64,000 bases of DNA. It comes from Sistotremastrum niveocremeum HHB9708. Its lineage: Eukaryota > Basidiomycota > Agaricomycetes > Sistotremastrales > Sistotremastraceae. The notes beneath the pieces are model-generated. The model did not search any database and had not been told where the DNA came from. It saw nothing but the letters and a program-made list of their open reading frames with translations. The DNA is taken from contig KV419405.1 in assembly GCA_001630475.1 (NCBI GenBank), positions 4,900 through 68,899 on the forward strand. Direction: 5' to 3'. Below are positions 7,957-18,320 of this stretch, in pieces. Positions within the stretch are counted from its first letter, which is position 1. Every line of letters starts with the position of its first letter. The position numbers were made by a program, and so were the translations under genes.

Positions 7957-9480
7957 TCAACTTTCATTATGCCTGACCTTCACCAATCTCTTTACACCCT
8001 TTTTACTTTGGACATGAGAATTGATCACCCTGTCCTTATCTGGAGATAGAAAAGGTGCTGATTGGCCATTTCTGTGCTGACTTGTTGTTATTGGTTGTGG
8101 GGATGAGGTAGACACACTGGCAGCTGGAATATCAACCTCCACTTGCTGCTGGAGGGGGAAGAGTGTGTCAAGCTGTCTTTGCTCTAGGAATGTAGGTGAG
8201 GAATTATCCAAGTGAATTTTCTTACCAGATTGTGCAAAAGCAGAAAAGCATCTGATTCGCCAATCTGGTTCAAGATAATTGCCATCAAGGAGGATCTCTT
8301 CAAGATTAGGAAGAGATGTCAAGCGACCAATCTCTGAAGATTCTTCAACTTGATTGTTCCGTATGTCCAACCTTTGCAATGCATATAAACCATCAATGCC
8401 CACCAGCGAAGTGAGCCGGTTTTGAGAAAGATTGAGAGTTTTAATGGCTGCAACGGACAACTTTGCACCCAAGGTAGAGTCAATCATGTTATCGCTCAGG
8501 TTCAATACTTGCAGCGATGGAAGTGACGCCGCCATGGATGGAATGGACACGAGTAAGTTTGATGAAAGGTCCAAATGTGTTAGAGCAGGGAGAAAGGGGA
8601 GGGTCGGGATAAATGTGAGACCATTTTCTGCTAAGGACATGGAAAGAAGGAATGCCCAACTGTGTGGAGGCAGGTGTTTGCCTTCTGTGCTTGTCCTATC
8701 CAAGCCGATCCCTTCGACTTCTTCATCAAGAACCCCCTGAGGCGAATGATCAGAGACGACGGCATCGATTAGGACGTGTGCTACGTCCTCGATGCCACTT
8801 CTCCGAATCGTCAAAGACCTCAGGCTCTGAGAGAGCCGATCCCAACCACTTACTAACCTAGGATCTAGATCCAGTATTTCGAGAGTTTGAAGGGATCGGA
8901 ATGCCTTGATAGGCAAGCAAAATGGTTCGCGAACTTGATCAGCGACAGGCGGAAAGCTGGATGACGGACTATGAAGCGATAGACAGGGGAGTTTCGTGAA
9001 TGATGAGAAGAGATATCTCAGTGAGACATCTGTGGGCTGACGAGCCGTCGAGAAAGACAGTGATGACAATGATGTAGGAATGGATAACTTGGTGAAGACG
9101 CTCAGAGACGAACGAAATGACTGGATAGACGTCGAATCCGCATGATCGACAAAGGGTGCATACGACCACGACCGGTGTGAGGACACTCGACGGCTGCTGT
9201 CCAACGATCCTACGTCAAAGCCAAGCCCTTCGAACCGAAGGAGGAGGTAGAGCAGGCGTTCCGAGTCGATTGAGAACAACGTTGGGCGGCGTTGCGATGG
9301 CACAGAACTCAGAGCCCATGGAATCCCGGTGAACGAAAGCCATGAACGTGTGGAAGCTGCTTTCGATCTCCCAACTCGTCTTATACTGCTGCTCTGCGCT
9401 AACTGTGATTCATGATCACGAAAGAACACAGCAATCTTGTCAATGTAAGTGTCTCCTACATCGTTGGTGCTTTCGGCCAT
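7957..9480 (-). CDS. fungal leucine-rich-repeat protein
   Basis: An uninterrupted 507-codon frame starts at an ATG with MAESTNDVGDTYIDKIAVFF. Residues about 270-420 form a run of leucine-rich repeats (LTHLDLSSNLL, LQVLNLSDNMI, IKTLNLSQNRLTSL, LQRLDIRNNQV, LEEILLDGNYLE), followed by a cap-like DWRIRCFSAFAQSGKKIHLD. The order resembles large fungal LRR proteins of the S. pombe SPAC926.06c / STK11IP type; this is family recall, not a search. The C-terminus is basic (KKGVKRLVKVRHNES) and then stops next to repeat DNA, so the usual longer tail may be missing. Function is unknown; LRR arrays usually bind other proteins. No introns are needed. Confidence 0.82.
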   Translation of the reverse strand: MAESTNDVGDTYIDKIAVFFRDHESQLAQSSSIRRVGRSKAASTRSWLSFTGIPWALSSVPSQRRPTLFSIDSERLLYLLLRFEGLGFDVGSLDSSRRVSSHRSWSYAPFVDHADSTSIQSFRSSLSVFTKLSIPTSLSSLSFSTARQPTDVSLRYLFSSFTKLPCLSLHSPSSSFPPVADQVREPFCLPIKAFRSLQTLEILDLDPRLVSGWDRLSQSLRSLTIRRSGIEDVAHVLIDAVVSDHSPQGVLDEEVEGIGLDRTSTEGKHLPPHSWAFLLSMSLAENGLTFIPTLPFLPALTHLDLSSNLLVSIPSMAASLPSLQVLNLSDNMIDSTLGAKLSVAAIKTLNLSQNRLTSLVGIDGLYALQRLDIRNNQVEESSEIGRLTSLPNLEEILLDGNYLEPDWRIRCFSAFAQSGKKIHLDNSSPTFLEQRQLDTLFPLQQQVEVDIPAASVSTSSPQPITTSQHRNGQSAPFLSPDKDRVINSHVQSKKGVKRLVKVRHNES

Positions 9481-9750
9481 GGCATGAAAGTGTTGGAAGA
9501 CAACATAGAAGCCTGAGTCATACTAGGCAGTACGTCGCTGCTCCGCGAACGGATTGCTGTAGCGGCCAAAGTTGGAACATGCAGTGTCAACCGGAAAGTC
9601 CATCGCATATGACTAGCAATATATCATAATGTATCTTGTATCTTCGCTGGTACAAAACACGAATTATATGCACGCCATCAGAGTCGTATGTTTTCGGCGC
9701 TCAACGCTCAACTCTCAGGAAGTAGTCAACGCTGAGTTTGTCACTCTTGC

Positions 9751-11438
9751 ATGCGCCGTCTTACTGGCTCTCCAAAATTACCCAACGGCTGGGGATCAAT
9801 TCAGAGACGCACCGTACATTCTCCAGCATTTATCGCTGCACCTCAGGAAAGAGGTCCATGGAACTTTACTAAAACCTCCAGCCTTCGACCTCACCAAGAT
9901 GGCACAAACCGGTTAGGTCAATGGGTTGATCAGGGAAAAATTGTCCAGGCATTACGGACAAGCCTGACAATGAAACAAGGGCAGAGCTCACCTCCTAGAT
10001 CCCTCCACAATGACTTGATCCATGTGTGTGCCGTCGTGGGCCTCCCTACCGAGGCTCGAGCTTTCCTTCAGGACATGCAAATGATGGGAGAAGAACCCGA
10101 CACTCAGACGTTCGATTCCCTACTTCATGTACGTGACAATCAGCCTAGTTTGAACGCTTGCGAACATTAACATTCTCAAAATCACAGGCCGAGCGCTTCA
10201 GTGATACTCGTGTTCTGTACGAAGTCGTTGACATGATGCGAAAGACAAATACGGGAACGGACGATCGAATTTTCCACCACATCATCAAGCGCAATGCTTT
10301 TCAAGGGCAAGTGGAAATGTGTCTGCAGCTTTTATCAATCATGGAGACGATGAAAATAGAGCCAAGCGCCTCAACCGTCCATCACGTCATCAAAGTCATG
10401 GTGAACAATGAGCTACCGAGATTAGCTTGGGAAGTCGCCCTGGCTTTCGAAGATGCGGGCAGTCGGAGGCTTCAAACAGAATCTTGGCTGAATTGCCTGG
10501 AAGCCTGTGCCGATTCTTTGTTTGTGAGTTGAACCCTTACAACGAGTCCTCAGACCGCCGATTGGTTTCAGTTAGAGGGCACCCTTTCGTGTTGGCAAAA
10601 GCTGACCAAGGATCGAGGTGTCGTCCTCCATGAAGGCTTGTACCTCAAGGTTTTGAACACGGCATCTCGTCATGCGCAGCCGACATTTGCCTTCGAAGTA
10701 TTGGACTCCATGGAAGCGTTGGGCATTGCCCTAGATGAGCACCATTTCTCGCCGCTTCTGGAAGCATGTTGCAAAGATGGACAGCTTGTGGAAGCCTTCA
10801 CCGCTCTGGAGCTCATAGCGTCCAAGGGGCTATTAGAAAGCTCTTCGGAAATTTCTAGGCCTCTTCTGGATTTTGTCGCGGCTGGGTCCAACAGCGTAGA
10901 CGATGCATGGGATATCTTTGAACAATTGCACCGGGATGGACATGGGGTCTCCGTGACTTCGTTCAACTTGCTAATCGAGGCGTCGGTTCGCATCAATGAT
11001 CTTCCGCGAGCACTGGGCATTTTCCAGGCCGCAGATACTCTGGACATAACCCCGAATATCGAAACATACCACGCATTACTGTCCGGCGTCGTCCGTGCAG
11101 GTCATCACGAACTGGGGCGCGAGCTTGTTCAAGAAATGCAAGCAGCGGCTATGGCATTCACCTCAAAAACCTACCGATTACTCATCTCACTATCACTACA
11201 CCGTGACAACTATGAAGAAGTTTTCTTTCTTCTAGAGGAGATGAAAAGAAAGGGGTTTCGGCCTGGGGTTGGCGTCTACGAAGAAATCATCGGCAAATGT
11301 GTTGTGAAAAACGACGCAAGATGGAGGCTGGCCGTGTCAGAAGCAAAGCAACAAGGTTATAAACTCTCCGACTCTCTTCAAGCTTTGATCAATGCAGGAG
11401 GGAAAGAGTTTGAACAAGCGTTAAGTGAGAAGACTTAG
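9751..11438 (+). CDS. mitochondrial pentatricopeptide-repeat (PPR) protein
   Basis: Three exons (9751-10128, 10188-10523, 10572-11438) join in phase to about 526 residues. The N-terminus MRRLTGSPKLPNGWGSIQRR is basic and free of acids, like a mitochondrial targeting peptide. Helical-pair repeats typical of PPR proteins follow: LHNDLIHVCAVVGLPTEARAF, FHHIIKRNAFQGQVEMCLQL, FNLLIEASVRINDLPRALGIF, YHALLSGVVRAGHHELGREL, YRLLISLSLHRDNYEEVFFL. PPR proteins bind organelle RNA and act in its processing, stability or translation. An ATG at 9688 in the same frame meets a stop at 9733, so the start was placed at 9751. The stop lies 7 bases from that of MDM31 on the other strand. Confidence 0.85.
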
Positions 11439-11445
11439 ATCGGTA

Positions 11446-13674
11446 TTACAGGCCATCGGTATACATATTTCGTATATGTACCCCCGCTGGATCCAGGATG
11501 TTCCTTACTGTTGACAATATAGCGCCCGCCGTAATTTGGAGACTCCATAAGCTGACTGTTTGCAGTCGACGCTCGAGGTTGCTTTGAGTTACATGAAGAG
11601 CCAAAGCCTCATAAGTCTATCGGAAGACATGTAAACAAAGCACGTGTAGAGCATGGAGAATGTACCTTCAATGTTATTTCGTCCAACAGGCCAGCTATCA
11701 AGAAGGATTATATTAACCTTACGGTTGGCAAGGCGTGGAATTCAATAACGTACTTTCCCAAAGCTAGAGTTGATTCACCGTTGATTCGATGTAATGAAGC
11801 GTCATAAATGGCAAACTCACAGTCCAGGACCCGTCGAAGTCACTGAGATGTCTGATTACTTGACAGTGAATAGGCACAAGAGTCCGATTAGCGCTGGAAA
11901 TTTGTCAAAACCTTGGGCGTATGGCGATTAAAGGCACGCGTACTTTAAGAAAGCAACAATTGGACGAATCATGGCGCTGTTTACATATGATAATTGATTG
12001 GGAAATAACGGAACAGCCGCTTTGATGTCTCTGAAACGAAGATCAACGTCGACTGACATTATATCGTGTACGGAGGCGTCGTTGTCTAAGGGTTGACGAT
12101 TATCGGGAGGCGCACGCAAAGGTGGCTTCGCCAGAGCACGCTGCCCTGGTAATAGATCAGGATCCGAAAGAGGCTGGCCCGCTGCTGCGTTGCTGATGTT
12201 CGACGCGAGTTCGTTCAAGAGCGCGTTGAAATCGACGTCTTCGGACGGGGTCCTAGGGAATTTAATGTCCAACACTGCATCAACTTTGCCCGATCTAATC
12301 CATGAAATGGGACTGTCGGTTGTCGTCATGGCCTTGACGTGATCGATGTTTATGCCATCTATTCGAAAACGCGACTATTTAATCGCGGTGAGCAAGAAGT
12401 GTTTATTGTAGGAAGGAGGGAACAATGTGTACCTTCTTCAGGTCTGATTTTTGGAAATCTTTTTCTGCCGTTTTTCCAAAACTCTGTGGGTGGTGCAGAC
12501 TGAACAAGCAATTGTCGAACTGACCAACAACACTGTGAGCTGACAGAAGATCATAGCAGAGCCACTGTTTGCGCAGTGCAGGGACATCTGCTCGGAACAC
12601 AGACATCGTGTATGGACGGAATTGGCCCGGTTGGAAGATGGTTATTAGCAGGTCTTCTATCCTCAAAGATTCCAAGGCAAAGTCTCCGGGTTGACTGATA
12701 TGTCGGAAGGAAGCAGGATCGAGGGAAGAATCCCACTGAACAAATCGTCGATCTAAGAGAGTGAGAAGGATGGGAAAAGAGGAGCATACGGAAATTAATC
12801 ACCCCAGACGCCCCTGATCCCCTTAACTACAGCATCTTGCACAAGCCCTCTGCCGTCCAACCAGCGCCAGAGGGAAAGGGTGACATCAATTGAATCCACG
12901 TCCAGATGGAAGCTGGAGTATTTCGTTTCCGGGATAGTGGAAGTAGTATCTGGAGCCCTTGAGTGGCTGGACTGTGAAATATCGACAGTGTCTGGTGAAA
13001 TATGGCCCCGTGAAACGTAAACGTTTTTGAATGAGATTCGCGATTCTTTCCACTTGGGAACGATGGCAGACTCGAAAATAATCGTGATTCCAGTCTCAGA
13101 GGTTAGATAATCGCTGAGAGAGCGAGCGACATATTCTGGATGGAACCATTCAAGACTCTAAGCCGGGTTTATTGAGGGGAAAATCAACCTTGTAGACGTA
13201 GGCTATTCAAGGTAGCAAACATGACCGAGAAAAATGTTGTTCTTTGATGGAGAATAAATATATGCTATGAACGAATGATCAAGATATAGTAGAACTGACG
13301 TACGTCCCAACAAAGATCCAGACGGTTTGGCTCATGAGGAACCAAGTGACAAAGGCAGACATGTCGTCAGCACTGAATTTACGGAAAGACCGGATGGTAA
13401 ACCATTTGAACCTGATGCGGGCGCGAGCCCAAAAGCCTGTTGTGATGTTCAGAAAGTCATCGCGAGTTGGCCGGTGGAGATGGGGAAGAGAGAGCGCGAG
13501 ACGACGGAAGAACCTGGGGTAGTTGTCCAGGGGTTCTGGACGCTTTTTGGACTCGTTCCGGAGGGAGAGCGAGAGGTGGAAGGTGCGGGACGTCGGGAGG
13601 CAGCGACAGAGCGGACGGTGTCGGTGAGGGAGGCTGTCGACGAGAAAGCGGCGCAGGAGACGGTCGGAAGACAT
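11446..13674 (-). CDS. MDM31: mitochondrial inner-membrane protein Mdm31/Mdm32
   Basis: Nine exons join in phase to about 596 residues: 13674-13304, 13241-13189, 13135-12803, 12752-12433, 12374-11944, 11893-11821, 11763-11754, 11694-11666, 11616-11446. Landmarks of the family are present: MSAFVTWFLMSQTVWIFVGT, TTFFSVMFATLNSLRLQ, SETGITIIFESAIVPKWK, SRFRIDGINIDHVKAM, DIKFPRTPSEDVDFNALL, LRFRDIKAAVPLF, MIRPIVAFLNANRTLVPI and DFDGSWTLWETGLLDEITLK. In yeast Mdm31 and Mdm32 act at the mitochondrial inner membrane in organelle shape and mtDNA inheritance, and in phospholipid homeostasis. The arginine-rich N-terminus fits a mitochondrial presequence. The seventh exon is only 10 bases long. Confidence 0.92.
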
Positions 13675-13801
13675 GGCGATAGCGGAGAGAGCGTGCTTGA
13701 CTCAAAAGGCTAATCGGGAAAGAGACGCCCGCGAGTGAGCCTTGCTGCACGTTCGTTCAGTACCTGCTACCCACGCACGTACTCGTCCCCATTCGTTTTG
13801 C

Positions 13802-13808
13802 TATATAA
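13802..13808 (+). promoter_or_regulatory. TATA-like box ahead of BTA1
   Basis: TATATAA lies 40 bases before the BTA1 start codon, in the 173-base gap between the divergent MDM31 and BTA1 starts. Spacing to the transcription start cannot be judged from sequence alone. Confidence 0.4.
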
Positions 13809-13847
13809 TCTTGTCGTCCATGGCGTCCATCTTTGTCCGCACTCGCC

Positions 13848-16800
13848 ATGGCCATCTCAGACCATCGTCTCAAGCTGCTCCTGCTCTCCCTTGCTGGTCT
13901 AAGCTTGTACTTTAGGTTTGCAGCCTTCTATCTTCTCTTCCTTTCTGCCAGCTCATCGCCATTTTCCAGGCCAACAATCAGCGCTATCATCACATCTAGG
14001 CTGACCGGCTCGGCCGCCCTCACCTTTTGGATCGTGTCTGCGACTATCGCCTTCATCCTCTGCCGTCTAGCACTTGTAGAGTTCCAGCCTCAGATCAAGT
14101 TCATCTGGCATTGTTTTTTGCGTCCAATCGGCCAAAATGGCCAGCGGGAACGCCTTGAAAAGGCAAGCGTTTTCTTCCAACCTTTCTCTGCTGAATTATC
14201 TCTCATACTGCGGCTAGTTCTATGAAGGGCAGGCCGATGTTTATGATGCCACCCGCAGTGGTCTTCTCAGAGGAAGGAACACCATGTTGGCACTCTCTGC
14301 ATCTCATTTGCGCCATATACGCAAAAACAAGGATGCAGGCAAACTGATCTGGGTTGACATTGGTGGTGGAACTGGTAGATGAGCTGAAACTACAGCAATT
14401 ACTCAATTGATCATATGCTTTAGGACACAACCTTGAGCTGATGGATAAATACTATCCTATATCCTCTTTCGATCACGTCTACCTTGTGGATCTCTGCGAG
14501 CCACTTCTTCAAGTTGCTCGACAGCGTGTCGCCAAACGCGGTTGGAAGAACGTAACTGTGTTATGTCAGGATGCTACAAATTTCACTCTTCCCATCTGGT
14601 CCGGGTCACATCCGGTTAGAGGATGTTTAGGTTTTGTTACATTAAGCTATTCCCTGTCTATGGTGAGTTTATCCTCGAGGATAGAGATTCCTTTCGCTCA
14701 TTGTTGGTGATTTTTATTAAGATACCCGGCTTTTATACGCTCCTAGACCGGATAGATTATTTACTCCATCCCGATGTGGGTCTGTTGGGTGTCGTGGATT
14801 TTTACACTTCTGGCCGTCAGCTTTCCCTTCACGAGAAGGCAATTGGAGGCTCCAGTAAAGAATGTGGCTGGCTCAGCAGGTGGTTCTGGCAGATCTGGTT
14901 CGATTTTGACCACGTTTCTCTCTCACCACACCGTCGTGATTATTTGGAATATAAGTTTGGAACTGTGCGGGCCCTTTTTTTGCTGCCAATCCCATGTTCC
15001 TAACCAGTTCGCTCAGATTAAAAGCTACAACGGACGCAACCGATTTATTGTTCCTTTCATTGTCAGAATGTGGGTATCGTACCAGATTTATCAAGCACAT
15101 CAGCTCATCATTTTCATAGACCTTATTATATATGGCTGGGCCGCTCTCGCGCGCAAGACGTTTCCAGACTCTCGCACACCTTCCAGGAGGATCTGCCCAT
15201 TGGCACAGTTATCAAGAGCGATGCGACCGAAACATCCCAGCCATCCGCGCCCGGGCTCGAGACGGCTATTGAGATCAGCCCACCGCTTAGTTCATTTCAC
15301 TATCAGGTCCAGCATGTGAGTGAGACCTTCTCGCCACGATCGCCTCATCGAGACCTATTTTTCAGTTCTGGAGAATGCCGTATTATGAGTCTCCGGCGCA
15401 TAAGCAATTCCGAACCTTCATATATTCCTTTACTTGGGTGAGTTTGATGTTCGAGACTGTGAACGTTGTCTGAAAATTTCTTCAGGAAGATCCTGTAGAA
15501 GATATGATGCGTTTAAATATATCGGCCGACGATTCGTTGTTCGTAATCACTTCCGCGGGTGACAATGCCCTTCATTACGCCATCGGGGCTCAACCTAAGA
15601 GGGTGAGTCTCTCGTTCAAACATCGAAACTTCCAATCTGATTTTGTATAGATCCACTGTGTTGATATGAATCCATGGTACCTGGTGTTCTCTGTTGCTCT
15701 TTATCGATGCTAACTGGCCATAGTCAAGGGCATTTACTGGAGCTCAAGTTAGCTGCGATTCAAACCCTAGAATTTGACGACTTCTTTGCTTTGTTCGGCG
15801 AAGGGCGACACCCAGACTTTCGCGCACTTCTGGACAAGAAAATTGCCCCTCTTCTCTCCTCGAGTGCGTATCAGTTCTGGCGGATAAATGAGAAGGCGTT
15901 CTCTTCGTCCTTTTACCTTCGCGGGTACTCTGGTTGGGCGCTCCGCATGGCAAAATGGGCCTTCTGGATCGCAGGGGTATCTGACGACGTGGCTGCGCTG
16001 TGCCGGGCGGCTTCAATCGATGAACAGCAGAGGATATGGGATCAGAAACTGCGTCCCGTGATTATGAACCCTGTTGTCGTCGCTTTGCTCAAGAATCCTA
16101 TTTTCTGTTGGAATGCGCTCGGCGTTCCATTGAATCAAAGGCAAATATTCTTGCAGGAAGGAACTGCATACGATTTCATCCGAGAGACCCTGGATCCCAT
16201 CCCTTCCCATTCATTGTTGTCTAAGGGCGCCTATTTCTATCTGCTAGTACGTATCAATTTTGCATCCGTATACGTGCCGTACTCAATGCCTGTAGGCGCT
16301 ACTCGGGCATTATGAACGAAACTCGTGTCCCGATTACCTCACCCATCAAGGATATCTGAAGCTGAGAGAAAACGACGGCGAAGCTGCTCGGGCTTTCCGC
16401 TTGCACACCGAGCCCATTGTAGAGTGCGTGGCAGCCTGTCTTTCGTTGCTGCCTAATCTTACATCGTTCCAATGATTTAGTGTCCTTCACGGCCTTCAGT
16501 CAAGTTCTCTCACTCGGGCTATCATAATGGACCATTTGGATTGGTTTGGCCCCGGTACCCCTGAGGTGGACGTCGAGATCAGCGAATTATTCCGTGTTCT
16601 GGAGCCAGGTGGGATTGTTCTTTGGCGTTCGGCTGCGAAGCATCCTTGGTATAATAAGAAGTAAGTTTCCATTCGTTATATTCCTATCCGTGCTTACTAA
16701 CGCTCTCTAGCTTCATCGAGGCCGGGTTTTCTGTGTCCTTGATTAATATGCGCACATCAGCGAACAAGGCTATTGATCGCGTTAACATGTAAGCGACATA

Positions 16801-16878
16801 TTTCATCACAGCTACGCTTGCTGATGACAGTATCTTAGGTACGCGTCGTGTTGGAAAGCGGAGAAGCCTAGACTTTGA
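13848..16878 (+). CDS. BTA1: betaine lipid synthase (BtaB-BtaA fusion)
   Basis: A many-exon gene from an ATG at 13848 to a stop ending at 16878. The N-terminus has hydrophobic segments (HRLKLLLLSLAGLSLYFRF; AALTFWIVSATIAFILC). A methyltransferase domain follows with S-adenosylmethionine motif IWVDIGGGTGHNLELMDKYY, FDHVYLVDLCEPLL and FVTLSYSLSMIPGFYTLLDR. The C-terminal half is the BtaA/DUF3419 part: FVITSAGDNALHYAIGAQ, CVDMNPCQGHLLELKLAAI, FWRMPYYESPAHKQFRTF, AIIMDHLDWFG and EISELFRVLEPGGIVLWRSA. Fused Bta1 enzymes build the phosphate-free lipid DGTS from diacylglycerol and SAM in the ER, often under phosphate limitation. The first intron (14163-14217) appears to be GC-AG (AAG then GCAAGC); a GT donor nearby would add two residues. 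Confidence 0.93.
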
Positions 16879-18320
16879 GATGGCATATATGTAAATACTA
16901 CATAATGAGTATTGGCGTGAGCAAGTGACGTACCAGTATATACCAAGAGAATGCAATAGTGCACACTATGTCTGAATCGTAGACAAGAGATCGAAATTAG
17001 CAGGGAAACGCAGTCCGACAGGCAGGTGAATGAGCCTGTTTACTGTCTCTAGACGGATTCAAACTAAGAGCGTTATCCCGCACGTACCGCCCGCACATGC
17101 CGATGAGCTGAGAATGAGCATATGTATGCATATAAGGCTTTGAGGTGGATCACGAGACTGGAGCAAAAAGAGCCGCTGAGTGAACGACGTTTCGCGGCCC
17201 GAGGACATTGATGGTGCGTTCTATGATAGGGTGCTGAGACTGGGCCTGTTACTGGTGACAACTGTCGTGCAACCGTAGCGTGTCCAAATGGTGAGGACCG
17301 GTTCCTAGGACCTCCTACGAACGGAAGCTTGGGAGAGCGGGACAACATTTTCGCAAGCACCGCGGAAACGGAGTCTCTTTGACAGTGGTATACTCGCTAT
17401 GTAAGTTGTTATGTAAGAGTCCTAAGCCTTTTGTCAGAGGCCTTATCCTTGTCAATGAAATTTGAAGGAGTCTTGAAAACCTCCATCCGATATCATCTCG
17501 GAAAAAGTGGCGCTGCATGGCAGCGCTCTGATTGTCCTTCGAGGGATTGAGGACACTTTTCTTCAATCCAATTATTCACTAGCCCGGAGAGACAGCTGTC
17601 AAGGGGTTTCTTGAAAAACACGGACATCGATGCCCTGGCAAGACAGAAAGGCCCAGAAAAACGAACATGAGATCCCAGTTTCGACTTCGGATACCCTTAG
17701 AGAAGGTAGCACAAGTGTCACTGGCAGACTCGAAAGGTTCCAAAGGTTTTCCACATACTGACAGCACTGGATTCGACCTAAAAACCTCGAGGGGAGTACC
17801 GACATTTTCCCATCGTTGTGTTCTCCATTCAGTAGCACTCCCAGTCGCTGTAACATGTCGCGGAGGTGCAGCTAATACAATGCCAGGATGTAGTCGGTTC
17901 AGTTCAAGAGAGCTTCAGTATTAGGAGGAAAGTGAAGTTCTGCCGGACATGCGATCAAATCGAGGTTGGAACCCGTCCCAGTGATCGTTTGCTCCAGAAG
18001 TTAGTTAAAGGCCATCAAACGTTTTGATTACAGCGTCGAAACACAACGAGTCATGTTCGGAGAGAGTAAAGAACGGGACAGCCACTAAGTGGATCGAGGC
18101 GCTTCTGCTAGTTGACGAGTCAAACATAAGTCAAATAGACCGACATGGCGTTCGAAAGTCGAAACACATTATGTAACACGAGCGCCTGAGTCGAGATTGC
18201 CCGATTAGGCTTTGATTTTCAAAAATTATCGATCGTGACTCATGGATGCTAAGGGCGACCTATAAACACTTGACTATCAGACTACCAATCGCTTCCAAAA
18301 CACGCCTCACTCACAGAGTC
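16879..18320. other. 1.4-kb stretch without a recognisable gene
   Basis: No frame above about 95 codons and none with a family match was seen on either strand. No tRNA B-box (GGTTCGAATCC) or other RNA gene signature was noticed. It includes the 3' flank of BTA1 and the promoter of the valyl-tRNA synthetase gene. Confidence 0.5.

Noticed and set aside
7957-9480. LRR protein as an immune-type NLR receptor
   Set aside because: No NACHT or NB-ARC nucleotide-binding domain is present; the repeats are of the ordinary fungal LRR type.
13848-16878. BTA1, the enolase-family enzyme and the PLP enzyme as a metabolic gene cluster
   Set aside because: They lie far apart among housekeeping genes with no transporter, regulator or core synthase beside them.
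16879-18320. Search for tRNA or other RNA genes in the long gap
   Set aside because: No A-box/B-box pair with cloverleaf potential was found by eye; a covariance-model scan would settle it.
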